Below the pieces are notes generated by a model. It saw nothing but the letters and a program-made list of their open reading frames with translations. It did no database searches and was not told where the DNA came from. A stretch of 64,000 bases of DNA from Chrysogorgia sp. JL179-B06 (lineage: Eukaryota; Cnidaria; Anthozoa; Scleralcyonacea; Chrysogorgiidae). A program made the position numbers and the translations under genes. Positions within the stretch are counted from its first letter, which is position 1. Each line of letters starts with the position of its first letter. The DNA lies in contig JAYKKM010000142.1 in NCBI GenBank assembly GCA_035772405.1, forward strand, positions 1,702,501 to 1,766,500. Direction: 5' to 3'. Positions 12,321 through 20,539 of this stretch are shown in pieces.

Positions 12321-12647
12321 TTAACGTAATACTTCGGGATTGTTACAATTCATCGTGTAAGAGTTTACAAAGAAGATATGTCTGCCCAAGAGATCTTCTT
12401 GATTTTCCTGGCGATGAATCACAGCAACAATAATTCCAGCTTCGACTCCCATTCGGGTATTAAGAACAGAGGTGAGGTTAAAATCCTTTAGTATTATCCC
12501 GCGCCGGTTGTCTAACCAAATTTTATCTTCTCTCATGAAGTCCACCACATAAAAATCAGAGTCTTTGCATATTGTATATAGAAATTCAGAAGTGTATAAC
12601 TTCACGTTATCAAGTTTAATTTCGTTTATATCTATACTTGTTGCCAT
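12321..12647 (-). CDS. Family B protein (CKDSxF-type), 108 aa
   Basis: A compact beta-rich protein with the signature ICKDSDFYVVDFMRED, then a block RRGIILKDFNLTSVLNTRMG and a C-terminal GRHIFFVN. It aligns by eye with 58541-58867 and with both halves of 53609-54268, so it is one member of a family with copies in both arms. A TATATAA box lies about 25 bp upstream (near 12671, minus). Unknown function. Confidence 0.7.
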   Translation of the reverse strand: MATSIDINEIKLDNVKLYTSEFLYTICKDSDFYVVDFMREDKIWLDNRRGIILKDFNLTSVLNTRMGVEAGIIVAVIHRQENQEDLLGRHIFFVNSYTMNCNNPEVLR

Positions 12648-12699
12648 CGTGTCTAATAATTAATGTTTTTAGCTAGAGATGGTTATATATACAAAGGGA

Positions 12700-12942
12700 T
12701 TAGTCTTTTACGATAAATATATATTGGTTGGTAAGATATATATTTTTACCAATCTTAGTGTGTTCGGATGAATCGAATTCGATTTTAAAATAATTGTTAT
12801 GTGCATCGTAAAAGAAAAGTTCATACATCTGTATCGGTTCGCCAGCAGGTTTGGGTATTGGTCTTGAGCCGATTAACTGTAGATTTCGTTCACGAGATAG
12901 AGCCTTCATAGATATTATATCTATAAATTTTGCTTGATTCAT
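12700..12942 (-). CDS. Small protein, possible diverged family B member, 80 aa
   Basis: Ends with a pattern like other family B members (YELFFYDAHNNYFKIEF followed by IGKNIYLTN). It overlaps the 3' end of the upstream gene by 4 bp (ATGA), so the two may share a transcript. No catalytic motif visible. Confidence 0.55.
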   Translation of the reverse strand: MNQAKFIDIISMKALSRERNLQLIGSRPIPKPAGEPIQMYELFFYDAHNNYFKIEFDSSEHTKIGKNIYLTNQYIFIVKD

Positions 12943-13202
12943 GGTTGATACGGTGGAGGTTCCTCGATTGCTACATGTACAAACTGTCCGATCAAATGTG
13001 TAAAATCGTCCGATGAGTAGGTATATATATATTTCTCATCCCATAACAATAGTAGCTTATATAGTATTCTATCGGCACGTGCATTGTTGGGTAACATTTC
13101 CACTTTACGACATTCAACCACGTGATATTCATTGTGTGAAAAATACTGTGCTAAATCGGTCAGTATTACTAACAGAGGATTTTCTTTTGTACCTGCTATC
13201 AT
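12939..13202 (-). CDS. Small protein with C-terminal PPPY, possible family B member, 87 aa
   Basis: The core ILYKLLLLWDEKYIYTY followed by HLIGQFVHVAIEE resembles its neighbour. The C-terminus is EEPPPYQP, a PPxY motif of the type bound by WW domains of NEDD4-family ubiquitin ligases; in other viruses such motifs act as late domains. Whether it works here is unknown. A TATAAAA-type box lies near 13240 on minus. Confidence 0.6.
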   Translation of the reverse strand: MIAGTKENPLLVILTDLAQYFSHNEYHVVECRKVEMLPNNARADRILYKLLLLWDEKYIYTYSSDDFTHLIGQFVHVAIEEPPPYQP

Positions 13203-13502
13203 TTTGAAAGTGTTCTAAAAAAATATGACTTCTAACGTGTGTTTTTATATCTTTCCGTGCAACGTTTTTACCGATAAATATTTTGGGGAATATGTACTGC
13301 ATTAAGTCAACAAAAAAAGATTAAAAAGATTTACATGTATAATCGTCGGAGCGCGTCTTATAATATTGATTTTATCATTCAACCAATGAGAATACACCGA
13401 TATTTTATTATGGAATTAAGTTCAACCAATCAGGATACCCCATTTTTTTTAACGTGTTTTTTATAAACGTTTGTTCCTAATTTCTTTAGTCACAATATCA
13501 TT
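13203..13502. promoter_or_regulatory. Divergent promoter region
   Basis: Lies between a minus gene starting at 13202 and a plus gene starting at 13503. Plus-oriented CCAAT boxes are at about 13381 (AACCAATGAG) and 13423 (AACCAATCAG), with a TATAAA-like box near 13463. A minus-oriented TATAAAA lies near 13243. Confidence 0.5.
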
Positions 13503-14639
13503 ATGGCTCGTGTGAAGCAGACTCATAAAAATTTGGAAAGTGGAAAATCAATTGCTCGGGTTGAACGTAGGGGAAAAGATATTCCTAAAATGTTCAAACA
13601 ACATCGTCTAGAGCGACAAGAATATCGTAATAAGACTCTGGATATTTCAGATGGTGAATACCGTCAAGGAAAAAAGAAAGTCAAACATTGTAAAATTAAA
13701 GACAACATTGCACAGTCGCAATTAAATTTCGCTGTACCGATAGTTCAAGAACAGTCCAGTTACATTCTACATCCGCAAGCGAAGTATAACACGTCGCCAC
13801 AGCAAGCAAAGATACCGTCTCTACCACAGCAAGTAAATTCTCCTCTACTACAGCAAGCGAAGTATAACGTGTCGTCGTGGCAAGCAAAGGTACCGGCTCT
13901 ACTATCGCAAGTAAACCCCCTACCTCCGCTACTATCGCAAGAACAGTATAATATTCCCCTTCAAACACCGCAAGCAAAGTATTATGCATCTCCTATTCCA
14001 CCGCAAACGATCTCACCGCCACGGCCCGAAGATGAATTAGATAATTACATATACGATATGCCCATTGATTTCTTTGGTCAAATCCCTATTCCTTCTCCTA
14101 CGAATTTAATACGGATGTGTGATGAAATGGTACCCGTTCAACAAGGAAAAAAATTATTACAAATTGTGGATGAATTAGCAAATGCTCTTTCCCCAACATT
14201 ATCTCCTATTCCTCTTTCACCACCACAACTACCCCAGCCACCTAATTCACCCCAGCCATTTCCAGTGTGTGAAGAAGAGGAAGAAGAAGAAGAGGAAGAC
14301 GACCGAGAAGTATTGAACGATCCACCATTGAAGAAAAGATGTTATAAACGTTCGTTAATATATATGAAACGTGAAAAAAAAGGCGATGAACATCATGAAG
14401 AAAAACGAATGACAATCTATTCGAATTATGATCAAGATATTATTTGTACACAACGCGATAAATATCGTGAGTTAGAGGGTCTCTATATTGAGAAACTATA
14501 TATAAATAAACAATATTTGCAATGGCGTTCTAGAAAATTTACGAGTGACCTTATGGAAAAACGATATATAATGGATAATAATAAGGATTTGAAACGAAAG
14601 ACTGATTTAAAAAAAAAGAAACCGAAATGTATAAAATGA
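13503..14639 (+). CDS. Basic, Pro/Gln-repeat protein, 378 aa
   Basis: The N-terminal 70 residues are strongly basic. Residues about 85-160 contain degenerate repeats built on QAKYN and QQVN with Pro and Ser. A Pro-rich stretch (SPIPLSPPQLPQPPNSPQP) leads into an acidic run of nine Glu, and the C-terminus is Lys-rich. The layout recalls nucleic-acid-binding or transcription-regulatory proteins, but no domain is recognised. It ends in TGA and AATAAA follows near 14652. Confidence 0.6.
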   Translation: MARVKQTHKNLESGKSIARVERRGKDIPKMFKQHRLERQEYRNKTLDISDGEYRQGKKKVKHCKIKDNIAQSQLNFAVPIVQEQSSYILHPQAKYNTSPQQAKIPSLPQQVNSPLLQQAKYNVSSWQAKVPALLSQVNPLPPLLSQEQYNIPLQTPQAKYYASPIPPQTISPPRPEDELDNYIYDMPIDFFGQIPIPSPTNLIRMCDEMVPVQQGKKLLQIVDELANALSPTLSPIPLSPPQLPQPPNSPQPFPVCEEEEEEEEEDDREVLNDPPLKKRCYKRSLIYMKREKKGDEHHEEKRMTIYSNYDQDIICTQRDKYRELEGLYIEKLYINKQYLQWRSRKFTSDLMEKRYIMDNNKDLKRKTDLKKKKPKCIK

Positions 14640-14675
14640 TATTGTTCTAAATAAAAATATCAGTAATGTGAAAAC

Positions 14676-15074
14676 ATGGAGGTGTGGAATGTTATGGTAA
14701 AAGAACTGGTACGTTTTGAAATAAAAATCAATAAAAATATGGAACAAAGTGTGTGGAAATGTCTTGACGAACATGAGAATTTATTTAAAAATATTATTGC
14801 CCATTTAAAATGTCCACGTGAACTTTTAGATGTCTATAATCGTATGGATCGCCATGAAATTGGACAAATAATAGCATTTTTTGCTTTAATCCTGTGTTTT
14901 TTTAGATATAAACACATTGATAATGAGGAATATTATATCAAACTATTTGTACGTCAAACAATTTTAGATTTTAGAAATTCACATCTTAAATTCATTTTAT
15001 TCCCTCATGATAAAAAACACACGTCGTGGTTTGGGTTGTGGAATATATTCTTTGAATTTTTTAAATTAGTCTAA
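14676..15074 (+). CDS. Candidate Bcl-2-like protein, 132 aa
   Basis: An all-helical 132-aa protein. EIGQIIAFFALILCFFRYK sits where the BH1 motif (NWGR-IVAFF-FG) would be, and WFGLWNIFFEFFK at the C-terminus resembles BH2 (W-x-GGWD-F-E). The upstream helices have suitable length. Known viral Bcl-2 homologues act on mitochondria to control apoptosis, and adintovirus-like elements have been reported with such genes. The BH1 Gly-Arg is not conserved as such and there is no extra C-terminal membrane anchor. The assignment is by pattern only. Confidence 0.4.
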   Translation: MEVWNVMVKELVRFEIKINKNMEQSVWKCLDEHENLFKNIIAHLKCPRELLDVYNRMDRHEIGQIIAFFALILCFFRYKHIDNEEYYIKLFVRQTILDFRNSHLKFILFPHDKKHTSWFGLWNIFFEFFKLV

Positions 15075-15164
15075 ATACAATTTTTCAATACTCTGTATTA
15101 TAATGTCAGGATCTTCAAAATTAATATTATATGATTCTATAATACTCTTAATAATAAAAGTAGT

Positions 15165-16235
15165 TTATGTACTGGTATTAGATGTAATCCTTACCCTTAT
15201 AGAAAAATTATATATTATATCCATATGCGGGGGGTAATATTGTAAACTAAGCGGGCTATTATTTTGTATAATACTATTATTTTTAACTTGATCTGAAAAT
15301 AAACTGACTTTAAAACTTATAGGGTTTACTTGTCTTATAGAATAATTTAAACCAATAAGAGTATTTCTGACAATTTTTATAACAACAGGTACAGGGGGGG
15401 TTTTCATATGCATCAGCTTAACAATCTTATCGAGATTAAAAGTATAAACCCTATCGTTACTAGTTTTAAGTTTTGATATAGGGTTATGATTTTCGCAAAA
15501 GAAAATAAAACAGCATACAAGTTGATACACTATTTTCTCAAAATTATCTAAATTATGTAGATAATAAAAAGCAGCCTTTAAATAAAACGGATCTATAAAA
15601 TATAAATAAATACAGCAATATGTAAATTCATGACTAAAACAACGATAAAGTCTATGTAATGTATTACAAAGATAAGACCCTCCATACCCTATGGGTTTAG
15701 GAATTGTAGTTTGCTCATCATTAATAGTAATAGAAATAAAGTGGTAAATATCATTTCTTGGGTAATAACTGTTTTGAATTTCAATAAAAAAATTATCAGA
15801 ATGATTATCATTCAAATGAAAAATAGATTTCATTAATGTTTGAGCGGGTATTAATAGTAATTTGTGATAACGCTCACAGAGTTTTTCACCATAAATATAA
15901 TATTTTCGTTGTGTATGAACAACGGGTATTATATAGTGTTGTTTATCTGTTAAGATTCGCCAATCCATGCATTCATCTTGATGCATTTCAGGTTTCATTT
16001 TTTCAATATAGGCGTAGTCTTTATATCCACGACCAAGTTGTCTCGATTCAAATTCCATACATTCGATAATTCCCCCATAGTAATAGTCACATAAGTCACA
16101 GACGGCAAATAATAATCCAATGTATCGGTTACGAAAATGTTGTATATAATACACAATTTTCAATATCGTCTTAATATTGATTTCTTGAGCTTGCGCATAG
16201 GTTCTTTTACTCCCGATGTTTAATGACATTCTCAA
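15165..16235 (-). CDS. Family C protein, 356 aa (left-arm copy)
   Basis: The N-terminus has IKTILKIVYYIQHFRNRYIG then CDLCDYYYGG, followed by a YIIPVVHTQRKYY block, and near residue 240 CCFIFFCENHNPIS. The same landmarks occur in the same order in 52008-53174 in the opposite arm, so they are paralogues. A TATATATA box lies near 16270 on minus. No known domain recognised; aromatic and Cys content is high. Convergent with the Bcl-2-like gene. Confidence 0.7.
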   Translation of the reverse strand: MRMSLNIGSKRTYAQAQEINIKTILKIVYYIQHFRNRYIGLLFAVCDLCDYYYGGIIECMEFESRQLGRGYKDYAYIEKMKPEMHQDECMDWRILTDKQHYIIPVVHTQRKYYIYGEKLCERYHKLLLIPAQTLMKSIFHLNDNHSDNFFIEIQNSYYPRNDIYHFISITINDEQTTIPKPIGYGGSYLCNTLHRLYRCFSHEFTYCCIYLYFIDPFYLKAAFYYLHNLDNFEKIVYQLVCCFIFFCENHNPISKLKTSNDRVYTFNLDKIVKLMHMKTPPVPVVIKIVRNTLIGLNYSIRQVNPISFKVSLFSDQVKNNSIIQNNSPLSLQYYPPHMDIIYNFSIRVRITSNTST

Positions 16236-16696
16236 AAGCGATAACGTTTTTTAAAAAATTGCCTTGTATATATACTATTTTCTCAATCTTTAAATATATA
16301 TTTCTACACACAGATTTTAACACGATAAAAATTTGAAAAAAGTATTATTGTAACTACAATGTATAATATATCAACTGATTTGACGTGTATGTGTTTTAGA
16401 ACAACATTAGGGATTCGTATCGTTAATCCCACAACACAGCATTGCGGCAACTAATCCCCAAGTATTTGTTTAGAAGGAATCGCTAATTATGGATTCGCGT
16501 CTCTAATTCCTACAGCACACATTCATTGTATACGAGTATCACAAATCATCAGGATGACATGAAAGCTTTAATCAACCAACTCTGATTGGTCAAACCAATC
16601 TATCCCCAGTAACACATAGTAACGCGGGATGCAATTATAAAAGCCGATGTAGCGTCGAAAATAATTAATATCAGTCTGAGTGTTGGAGAGTGAGAG
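16236..16696. promoter_or_regulatory. Divergent intergenic region with repeats and CCAAT/TATA motifs
   Basis: Contains GGGATTCGTATCGTTAATCCC-like palindromic phrases near 16411 and 16488, an inverted CCAAT (CTGATTGGTC) near 16581 and TATAAAA near 16637, suitably placed for the gene at 16697. No gene seen. Confidence 0.5.
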
Positions 16697-17497
16697 ATGG
16701 CAAAAATATTTGAGAACGTGAACAGCGAAATTAAAGAAGACTTCATCCCGTTAGAGACAACTGAGAAGAATGAAGAGACTATCGAAGAGTTGTATGCGGG
16801 TAAATATAATTGTGCATTAAACAAATGTAAAGAAGAAATATCCCAAGAACGACAGAAATTATTTTTATCGCGTATCACACATATAATGGATTGTGAATGT
16901 TACCAGTTTAAGGGAGAGAGTCCCAGTTATCGTGAAGTAACTCTTCTTGAACTTCAAACGAAGAAGTATTTTATTTATCATTGTTATGATAGCAAGTTAA
17001 AACCCTACAAAGAACTAACTCGAAGGGAACGTTCTACCGTCTACTATCAATATCGATGTCATGGACTAGACTATTTATCTGAAAAAAAATCAAGAGATTA
17101 TTTTAGTCAAAGTGAACTTATAAATAGATTAAGTTATTTATTTCGTAATGTTTTTCCCCCGAATGCTATTATCGGGTATAAAGGTGGTCGTTAGTTATCG
17201 TCGTTAGTTAAAACACTTCAAGAAAAAACTATTTTACATTGTGTGAATCTTGAATATTTTGGAATTGAGAAGTACGATTATTTACTTTCGTTTTATAATC
17301 TTAAACCAAGAAATTGTTGGTATCATACTAGTGAACCCACATGTTTATTGTATCATTGTAGTTTGTTTGAATGTCTTTTATTTGCTGCATGTTTGTTTCG
17401 TAAATTAGAAGATGGGGATAATGAACGATCTGTACTCTCTATGTATGATAAGGAATTTAATTTTTTAAAATTATTCTCTCCTGAACATTTTACCTAA
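16697..17497 (+). pseudogene. Unknown protein with YKGG/NLExFG module, split by an amber codon
   Basis: One frame of 266 codons is interrupted only by TAG at 17192-17194. The second half has GYKGG, then NLEYFGIEKYDYLL, then a Cys/His segment (CWYHTSEPTCLLYHCSLFE). That order recalls a recurrent module in animal mobile DNA, perhaps RNase H-like, that I cannot name with certainty. AATAAA follows the stop. Either a nonsense mutation or read-through of the amber codon. Confidence 0.5.
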
Positions 17498-17830
17498 ATA
17501 AAAAAATACACTTTTTGATTTAAAAAAAAAAATATTGAATGTATTTTCCTTTTATTTTTAGAAACACAAAGATTGTTTAAAAAATTATCAAAAGCACATT
17601 TATGAAATGTTTATATTTTAAAAATAAAACGTACATTAGAACGTTATTATTTTGTTAATGATGTACATGTTATCAAAAATACTATTTTTGTTAAAATAGG
17701 AGAGAGAAGTTTTAAAAAAAATAAGATGATCATAGAAACTCTTTGTACATTTAAATATATAAAAAATGATATCATTCTACGTATAGTATAAATAAAACGT
17801 TCTTATTTTTTTTCTCTTATTGGAATTAAA
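17498..17830. other. AT-rich intergenic stretch
   Basis: No gene recognised. AATAAA signals lie just after 17497 and near 17625 and 17790. A TATA-like box (ATAGTATAAATAAAAC) near 17788 probably serves the next gene. Confidence 0.5.
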
Positions 17831-18511
17831 ATGAGTCAGAAAAAAATCATCCATTATAATGAACGTTTTTCGCTTATTAATCCAAGAAAATACGCGACAA
17901 TTGCGTTAAAAGCAGCAAATAATCTATATGCGTTTCCAGAAGTACCTTGGACACACGGTGTAATACCATCGAGTTTTCTTGACGGTTTTAAAATTAAAAC
18001 AAATATTCGTGCTCCAGGGACATTTACTGATTTTTCATTGACATTTAGTGACAATAGAAGTTTTCAAACAAAAAAAGCGAATTATCTTACGGGAGAATTA
18101 GAAGCAAGAAAAAAAGATTGGTATAAACGAAAAATAATTCATAGTATTGATGTAAAACTTAAAAATAATATTGTAGAACAATATAACGATGCATTAGGAT
18201 GGAGTATTGTTCAAGTTAAAAAAGAGTTATTCGACCAGGCTGAATTTGGAGCATATATTGGAAAACCTAATAAACCCTATTTTAGCTCTAATCAATTGTT
18301 TATTGATCCTGAGAAAAATTTCTTTAACGAGGGTAAACGTTTTGTAGATTTAGCTTATAATTTACCTGCTGACGAAGATTTTATATTGATTCAACGCATT
18401 CAATTTGTAGATGAGCATTTTGTTTATAAATATGGTTTAAAATTGGGTGAAGCGAATCACCCCTATAATGAATACGATATTTCTATTGTTTATTCCGATG
18501 GATATACGTAG
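17831..18511 (+). CDS. Unknown protein, 226 aa
   Basis: An open frame from ATG with ordinary globular composition and no recognised motif. It carries a central basic stretch (ARKKDWYKRKIIHS) and conserved-looking turns (PNKPYFSSNQLF, FILIQRIQFVDEHF). A TATATAAAG follows it near 18520, serving the next gene. Position between arm genes and the polymerase gives no firm clue. Confidence 0.6.
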   Translation: MSQKKIIHYNERFSLINPRKYATIALKAANNLYAFPEVPWTHGVIPSSFLDGFKIKTNIRAPGTFTDFSLTFSDNRSFQTKKANYLTGELEARKKDWYKRKIIHSIDVKLKNNIVEQYNDALGWSIVQVKKELFDQAEFGAYIGKPNKPYFSSNQLFIDPEKNFFNEGKRFVDLAYNLPADEDFILIQRIQFVDEHFVYKYGLKLGEANHPYNEYDISIVYSDGYT

Positions 18512-18557
18512 ATAGGGGTATATATAAAGATCGTTTTATCAAAGAGAGGTACGTGTC

Positions 18558-19151
18558 ATGGCTATTTTTCAACGAGTACTAAATCAAGAGGGATATAAGA
18601 TTTATCACGATTTAACACAATACAGTTATGTGGAATCCGTTTTTTTTTGGCATTTAGTAGGAAGTGTGGAAGTTGGGAAATCAAGATATCATCTACTAAT
18701 ATCTATAGCTGATTATGAAACATATTTACGGTATAAATTTATACTGGAAGTAGAATGTTCAAAAAATCCAAAAATGTATGTTATACATCAAGAGGAACAC
18801 GACATTCCAAAAGAATGTTATGAATTTCTTCGTAAAATATGTGAAGCATGGAATGATGACCTATCCCCACGTATCAACGACAAAAGAATTGGAGAATATT
18901 TAAAGATACTAGATTATGATAGAAAACATTGTTTTACTTATGAGTGTTTTAGGAGTATTATAGCATTATATTATGATTTTTGGGTTTATAATAAAACTAT
19001 AAAATACACTTGTAAAAAATGTAAAGGGGAATGCGAATGTAATGTGGATTACCCTAATTTCATCAGTGTAAATTTTAATGAAATAAGAGGTTGTAATGTA
19101 GAAAAATATTCAATGGACAATAACATCTTATGTAACGAAATAATACACTGA
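18558..19151 (+). CDS. Unknown protein with C-terminal Cys cluster, 197 aa
   Basis: ATG lies about 35 bp after a TATATAAAG box (near 18522). Residues about 150-165 hold CKKCKGECEC, a possible metal-binding knuckle. The rest is Tyr/Glu/Lys-rich and not recognised. An AATACATTAAAA stretch follows. Confidence 0.6.
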   Translation: MAIFQRVLNQEGYKIYHDLTQYSYVESVFFWHLVGSVEVGKSRYHLLISIADYETYLRYKFILEVECSKNPKMYVIHQEEHDIPKECYEFLRKICEAWNDDLSPRINDKRIGEYLKILDYDRKHCFTYECFRSIIALYYDFWVYNKTIKYTCKKCKGECECNVDYPNFISVNFNEIRGCNVEKYSMDNNILCNEIIH

Positions 19152-19210
19152 ATGTATTTTTTTTATTTGAAAATTAATACATTAAAAACTTTTCAACATG
19201 GTTTCTGGGT

Positions 19211-19453
19211 TTATGATATACAAGTCCTCCTTTTTGAAAATGTCTTTTGATTTTTTTCGTTCCTAGTTTTGCAATAATTTTTAAAAAAAAAGTTTTTAAG
19301 CTCTTTTTTAAAATCGTTTATAAAAAGTTTGCCGTATTTATTGACTGTTTTATTTCCTCCACGTTGCCTTTTTTTCCCTTTAAAAATACCATCACGTTGC
19401 CTTTTTTTCCCCTTAAAATCACCACCCCGTAATTCTCTTATTCTTCCTACCAT
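19211..19453 (-). CDS. Basic protein with RGG processing-like sites, 80 aa
   Basis: Starting at the internal ATG (19453), the product is Lys/Arg-rich with two copies of FKGKKRQR and the phrases ELRGGD and RQRGGN. LxGG resembles the adenain cleavage consensus, so it may be a precursor of a small core protein. It directly follows the SET gene on the same strand. Confidence 0.45.
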   Translation of the reverse strand: MVGRIRELRGGDFKGKKRQRDGIFKGKKRQRGGNKTVNKYGKLFINDFKKELKNFFFKNYCKTRNEKNQKTFSKRRTCIS

Positions 19454-19455
19454 TG

Positions 19456-20007
19456 TTATGAAGGTTGTTTTCTCTGCCAATAGTTATCACCATAGTCTGC
19501 AAAAATTTCTTCATGGGCTTTTATATGTTTTATACTTTCTAAATACATTTTTTTATTATTGGGGTCGTAAACAAAATCGGAATTATTTTTATATATAGAA
19601 CCGCTTTTCCCATTATTCGCATACCGTGCTGCGGCGTGAGTTGTCAAATAAGCATCGATACAAGTGTTTGCATCGTTACAAATACTATATACAGCATTTG
19701 TGTTTTTACCATATTTACGATCCAATTTTGACTGTGTTGTTTTTTGACCCGTATAATAAGAAATATTACGATCGGGTTTAAAAGGTTTTTTCCAAGCAAA
19801 TAATCCTTCACCCGCATTTGGGATCGTTGATTTCTTGATACGTAAGTTATTTTGTTTTGCTAAATGAATCCAACATTTTTTTGTTTTTGCTGTTCGTTTA
19901 CGACATCTTATTTTTTTTAAGGTTTTACTTCTACATTGAAGAACGTGACGTATACTTTGAGATTTATCATTGCGTCTTTTTTTTCGGGGTAACTTAACTC
20001 TTACCAT
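19456..20007 (-). CDS. SET-domain lysine methyltransferase
   Basis: The start is placed at the ATG at 20007, before a basic tail (KLPRKKRR). About 183 aa. SET landmarks appear in order: IPNAGEGLFAWK (the G-x-G cofactor loop), an ISYYTGQ strand, THAAARYANNG in place of the usual RF-x-NHSC, and AHEEIFADYGDNYW at the end (the E-x-F-x-DYG motif). Family members transfer methyl groups from S-adenosylmethionine to lysines of histones or other proteins; some large DNA viruses carry them. The Asn-His of motif III is replaced by Ala-Asn, so activity is uncertain. An upstream Cys pair could bind zinc. Confidence 0.75.
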   Translation of the reverse strand: MVRVKLPRKKRRNDKSQSIRHVLQCRSKTLKKIRCRKRTAKTKKCWIHLAKQNNLRIKKSTIPNAGEGLFAWKKPFKPDRNISYYTGQKTTQSKLDRKYGKNTNAVYSICNDANTCIDAYLTTHAAARYANNGKSGSIYKNNSDFVYDPNNKKMYLESIKHIKAHEEIFADYGDNYWQRKQPS

Positions 20008-20072
20008 TTTTTTTTTAAATATAGTTTTTATTCCTAAATAATCATTATTTTTTTCATGTGTCTGAATAAAAT

Positions 20073-20327
20073 TTACCAAACATTCAACTTTATAGATAAT
20101 ATCTTCGGGGCAGTTGTATATTTCTTTTTTAATTCTGTTATTCTTTGTTTTAAAATCTTTGATGAAATAGGTATTATCTTTTCTTTATCTTCTGTAAAAT
20201 TTAGTAAACATTCCCTTAAAAGATACGGCGTAAATAATATTGAGGGATCATTTTCTTGAATTTCATACCCGATATAAGGTAAATTAGACGTTTGTAAATA
20301 AATTTCAATATGCACAATTTCACTCAT
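20073..20327 (-). CDS. Small unknown protein, 84 aa
   Basis: Open frame (MSEIVHIEIYLQTSNLP at its N-terminus) ending just upstream of the SET gene on the same strand, divergent from the polymerase cluster. Contains a Lys-rich C-terminal half. Not recognised. Confidence 0.45.
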   Translation of the reverse strand: MSEIVHIEIYLQTSNLPYIGYEIQENDPSILFTPYLLRECLLNFTEDKEKIIPISSKILKQRITELKKKYTTAPKILSIKLNVW

Positions 20328-20368
20328 ATTTTTTTTTACTCTCTTTTTTTTGTTTTAGTTTTTTTTAA

Positions 20369-20539
20369 ATGGGTTCTTTATTATCAAAAAAAATCCCTCC
20401 TATACTTACGTTGACATGTATTAATATACAGGATTCATACGATGTTACTATTGATCGTGTTGATGGAGAAGACGAAAACATAAATAAAAATAAAACGGCG
20501 TGTTTTTCTTGTTTTAGAAAAAAAAAAGAAGATGAATGA
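20369..20539 (+). CDS. Small putative N-myristoylated protein, 56 aa
   Basis: The N-terminus MGSLLSKK fits the myristoylation signal MGxxxSKK closely, and a C-terminal CFSCFRKKKE could be palmitoylated and bind membrane. It overlaps the start of the polymerase frame by 8 bp (ATG at 20532). Two small proteins of the inner Polinton also start with MG-x-x-x-S. Function unknown; membrane association is inferred. Confidence 0.55.
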   Translation: MGSLLSKKIPPILTLTCINIQDSYDVTIDRVDGEDENINKNKTACFSCFRKKKEDE

